A stretch of 64,000 nucleotides of DNA from the NCBI GenBank assembly GCA_038322995.1, contig JBBQGM010000008.1:6294-70293 (forward strand). Reading direction: 5' to 3'. The first letter of the stretch is position 1. The number at the start of each line of letters is the position of its first letter. The notes beneath the pieces are model-generated. The model did not search any database. It was not told where the DNA came from and saw only the letters and a list, made by a program, of their open reading frames with translations. This document shows, in pieces, positions 61,392-64,000 of this stretch. The position numbers and the translations under genes are program-made. The DNA is from QHXQ01 sp038322995. GTDB taxonomy: Bacteria > Acidobacteriota > Blastocatellia > Pyrinomonadales > Pyrinomonadaceae.

Positions 61392-62695
61392 GGGCGGGCG
61401 TGTGTATCAGCTACGGTAGGGGCAAAGTCGGTCGTCCAACTCAGTAACGGGCGCACGAGGCCGGGCATCGGGCCGAGATAATCGCCGCGCGCGGTGTCGC
61501 CTTGCTCGCTGTCAATCACCTGAAAGGCGACAACCTTGCGGGCCTCTACATGCACTGCTGTCGCCGGATGGTGCGACATAATGGAAGCGTGGACGAGCAG
61601 GCTGCCTTCGGCCAGATAGTTGCCGGGAATCCACGCGGTGCTGGTATATGTGCCGATGGGCCGCCCGGCGCGTCGCCACGCCGGGCCCGTGTCGTGCGCG
61701 CTGAATACGTGCGCGCCGGTCTCGTTATAGACCTCGACGACGGGCGTCAACGTGTGCCCCGCTTGCCGTACCTCGTAAGTGATCTCCAGACCAACGGGGC
61801 GGCGGATGTCGGTGGCGGTGCTGGTCGCGCCCGCATCGTTGCACACGCGCACGCGGCGCAGGCGCACGATGTCGTTGCCCGGCGCTTCCTGGGCCGGCCA
61901 CGTGCGCTCGGCGGCAATGTCCCAATGCGAGCAGAGATAATCGTTGACGACTTGCTGCGCCGCGCCGTCGGCGACGATTTGTCCTTGTTGCATGAGTATC
62001 ACGCGCTTACACAGGCGCGCGACCGCCGGCATGCTGTGCGAGACGAAAAAGATCGTGCGCCCCTGTTGCCGAATCTCGTGCATCTTGTCGAGACATTTTT
62101 GCTGGAAGGCCGCGTCGCCGACCGCGAGCACTTCGTCCATGATCAGTATCTCCGGCTCAAGGTGCGCGGCGACGGAGAAGGCGAGCCGCACGTACATGCC
62201 GGAGGAGTACCACTTGACGGGCGTTTCGATGAATCGTTCCACTTCCGAGAAGGCCACGATCTCGTCGAACTTGCGCGCGATCTCGGTGCGGCGCATGCCG
62301 AGGATCGCACCGTTCAAATAAATGTTCTCGCGCCCCGTCAACTCAGGATGAAAGCCCGTGCCGACTTCGAGCAAACTGCCGACGCGGCCGTAGAGCGCGA
62401 TGCGCCCGCGCGTCGGCTTCGTGATACGCGAGAGGACTTTTAACAGTGTCGATTTACCCGCGCCGTTGTGTCCGATGATGCCGAGCAGTTCGCCCTGTTG
62501 CACGGTGAGGGTAACATCCTTGAGCGCCCACAGCGTGCGCCGGGCGGCATCGCCGTTGCCGTTCTTGCCGCGCCGCCGGAAGGGCGCGAACATCACGCCT
62601 TCAAGCGTTTCGCGGAACGTGGTATAGCCGGGATGCAGCCCACCGATGCGGTAGCTCTTGCTGACGTTCTCGATAGTCACCATCGGCTGTGTCAT
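61388..62695 (-). CDS. ABC polysaccharide exporter ATPase (Wzt-like)
   Basis: The 435-residue protein has Walker A GIIGHNGAGKSTLLKVLS (about 73-90), a signature YSSGMYVRLAFSVAA (the LSGGQ analogue in this class) and Walker B EILIMDEVLAVGD. About 170 C-terminal residues (250-435) form a Wzt-type beta-sandwich that binds the polysaccharide chain end. It powers export of an O-antigen-like polymer. It overlaps the GT gene by 4 bases and is preceded by the permease gene (3-base gap). Confidence 0.92.
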   Translation of the reverse strand: MTQPMVTIENVSKSYRIGGLHPGYTTFRETLEGVMFAPFRRRGKNGNGDAARRTLWALKDVTLTVQQGELLGIIGHNGAGKSTLLKVLSRITKPTRGRIALYGRVGSLLEVGTGFHPELTGRENIYLNGAILGMRRTEIARKFDEIVAFSEVERFIETPVKWYSSGMYVRLAFSVAAHLEPEILIMDEVLAVGDAAFQQKCLDKMHEIRQQGRTIFFVSHSMPAVARLCKRVILMQQGQIVADGAAQQVVNDYLCSHWDIAAERTWPAQEAPGNDIVRLRRVRVCNDAGATSTATDIRRPVGLEITYEVRQAGHTLTPVVEVYNETGAHVFSAHDTGPAWRRAGRPIGTYTSTAWIPGNYLAEGSLLVHASIMSHHPATAVHVEARKVVAFQVIDSEQGDTARGDYLGPMPGLVRPLLSWTTDFAPTVADTHARP

Positions 62696-62698
62696 GGG

Positions 62699-63613
62699 TT
62701 AGATCACGTCGGCGAAAGTCGCTTCCAGCCGGCGGAAGACGTAGAGCGCGCTGATGAGCAGGACGAACGTCAGCGCGCCAGCGATGGCCAGCGGCCATGC
62801 GGGCAAGGCGTGCCCGGCGAGCGCGGCGCGAAAGCCTTCAATGATGCCGGTCATGGGATTGGCGGCGAGCAGCCAGTAGCCCTTACCGCGCAGTTTGCTC
62901 AACGGGTAGATGATTGGCGAGGCGAAGAACCAGAACTGCAAGATGAACGGTAGCACGTGGCGCAGGTCGCGATACTTCACGGTCAGCGCCGCGATGAGCG
63001 TGCCCACGCCAAACGCGAGCAACAAGAGCAGCACGACGAACACGGGCAGCAGCAACAAGCCCCACGTCAACGGTACTTGATAAAAGCCGGCCAGCACGAC
63101 GAGGATGACGGACGCGACCGCGAAGTCGACAAGGCCGGCGGCCGTGGCGGCGGCCGGGATGAACAGGCGCGGGAAGTAGACCTTCGTGATCAGACTCGTG
63201 TTCTGCACCAGGCTGCCGGTCGAGTTGCTGACCGCATTAGCGAAGAACGTCCAGAGCAGCAAGCCCGCGTAAGCGAAGAGCGGATAGGCCATGCCGTCGG
63301 CCTCAATGCCGCCGAGTCGGTGGATGACGAGCGTGATGATGAGCATGGTAAAGAGTGGCTGGATGATGACCCACGCCGCGCCCATCAACGTCTGCTTATA
63401 GCGCACCTTGATGTCGCGCCACGTCAGGAAGTAGAGCAACTCGCGATACGTCCATAATTCGCCGAGGTCGAGTTGTACGCCCGCCGTTTCCGCTTCGATC
63501 AGTATGCGTGGGCGGCCCAGCCCAGCCCGCTCGGTGGCGGCGGGGGCGTTACGCAAGGTGAACTGTGCGGCGGGCGCATGCGTGGGCGCAGTCGGCTCAG
63601 GCTTCAAACTCAT
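62699..63613 (-). CDS. ABC polysaccharide exporter permease (Wzm-like)
   Basis: The 304-residue protein (ATG 63613) has six membrane helices, LTWRDIKVRYKQTLMGAAWV, VYFPRLFIPAAA and the C-terminal SPIIYPLSKL block, all typical of Wzm/TagG permeases. It forms the membrane channel for the ATPase next to it. It is the first gene of the wzm-wzt-GT-SDR operon and carries an N-terminal extension of about 50 residues. Confidence 0.9.
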   Translation of the reverse strand: MSLKPEPTAPTHAPAAQFTLRNAPAATERAGLGRPRILIEAETAGVQLDLGELWTYRELLYFLTWRDIKVRYKQTLMGAAWVIIQPLFTMLIITLVIHRLGGIEADGMAYPLFAYAGLLLWTFFANAVSNSTGSLVQNTSLITKVYFPRLFIPAAATAAGLVDFAVASVILVVLAGFYQVPLTWGLLLLPVFVVLLLLLAFGVGTLIAALTVKYRDLRHVLPFILQFWFFASPIIYPLSKLRGKGYWLLAANPMTGIIEGFRAALAGHALPAWPLAIAGALTFVLLISALYVFRRLEATFADVI

Positions 63614-63795
63614 CAATCACTCTCTTCGCTTAAGACTGAATTCGCCAGCGGTAGCAAAAGTGCGGGCGGACCGCAACCTATGTTACCGGTTCGGCGGTTG
63701 TCGGCGCGCTGTTGCACTTGCAAGTTTAGTGTCTGCCTTTCCGAGTTGCTGCAATTTGTTTTAAAGTCATAGCCGGCCCTTCGCGTAATCAACGT

Positions 63796-64000
63796 ATGTC
63801 CACAATGCGCAGAACCAAATATGGCGGAGCGCTTGCTGCGGGGGGCTTGTTTGTGGCCACCGCCGCCATCTATTTAGCATTTCCCACAAAGAACTACTAC
63901 TGGGACGGCATTACCTACGCCCGCGCGATTGAGCATACGGCGACATTGAATCCGACGCTACTTCATCCAAATCATCTATTTTACGAAGGGCTCGGCTATA
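63796..64000 (+). CDS. Membrane protein start, 3'-truncated by window edge
   Basis: ATG 63796 opens a frame that stays open to the end of the window. The first 30 residues form a hydrophobic segment (GALAAGGLFVATAAIYL), then FPTKNYYWDGITYARAIE and LLHPNHLFYEGLGY. These motifs resemble the first extracytoplasmic loop of GT39/DUF2723-like membrane glycosyltransferases. It is divergent from the wzm gene and probably belongs to the same polysaccharide locus. Confidence 0.6.
   Translation, partial: MSTMRRTKYGGALAAGGLFVATAAIYLAFPTKNYYWDGITYARAIEHTATLNPTLLHPNHLFYEGLGY

Overview
The window is a GC-rich bacterial chromosome segment with AAGGAG/GGAGG ribosome-binding sites, some TTG/GTG starts and short operons. 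There is no rRNA operon, tRNA or CRISPR array that I could see. The gene styles (secreted PKD-like and TPR proteins, DUF2339, DUF2721, DUF2062, an RsbW/RsbV pair, Wzm/Wzt export) suggest Acidobacteriota, possibly Blastocatellia. That assignment is inference from protein style, not a marker-gene result.

Layout. 1-3.3 kb is a decayed mobile island: a tyrosine recombinase fragment, a broken serine recombinase, and small minus-strand ORFs, several of them frameshifted. 3.5-10.4 kb holds rsmI, a 1265-residue multi-domain flavoprotein, a Crp/Fnr regulator and a lone receiver protein. 10.7-17.8 kb is a minus-strand NAD/ADP-ribose-themed cluster: NrtR-like regulator, KptA, isochorismatase/nicotinamidase-like hydrolase, vWA protein, YegI-like kinase, and a methyltransferase fused to two degenerate Nudix-like domains. 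Two identical-arm palindromes (CTTAGCGT-N7-ACGCTAAG) lie before nrtR and before the hydrolase gene. 18.5-26.9 kb carries membrane, lipid and redox genes plus a glycine-rich low-complexity ORF.

27.1-28.9 kb is a junkyard: an IS630 relic interrupted by a MITE, an IS1 relic, stacked hairpins and a frameshifted, truncated cas6. It borders a four-gene plus-strand module (29.2-35.1 kb): an unknown 300-residue protein, two DUF2791/BrxD-like ATPases and an Lhr-like SF2 helicase, with no BREX methylase (PglX) or PglZ. This and the NAD-themed cluster are the best candidates for undescribed systems.

35.2-50.3 kb is mainly housekeeping: aroK-aroA, RsbW/RsbV-type regulators, DUF2062, an ABC exporter, a FAD amine oxidase-like enzyme, a diguanylate cyclase and an amidohydrolase. 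50.5-64 kb contains galE, a PfkB kinase, uvrC, a secreted caspase-like protein and a surface-polysaccharide locus (nucleotide-sugar dehydrogenase, SDR, GT2-GT4 fusion, Wzt, Wzm and the start of a membrane protein).

A recurring oddity is a set of long intergenic hairpins made of short degenerate repeated words (for example GTTGTC/GACAAC and CCTGC/GCAGG). One related copy appears to be inserted in frame inside the helicase gene. Two near-identical 104-bp MITEs and a related third one are also present.
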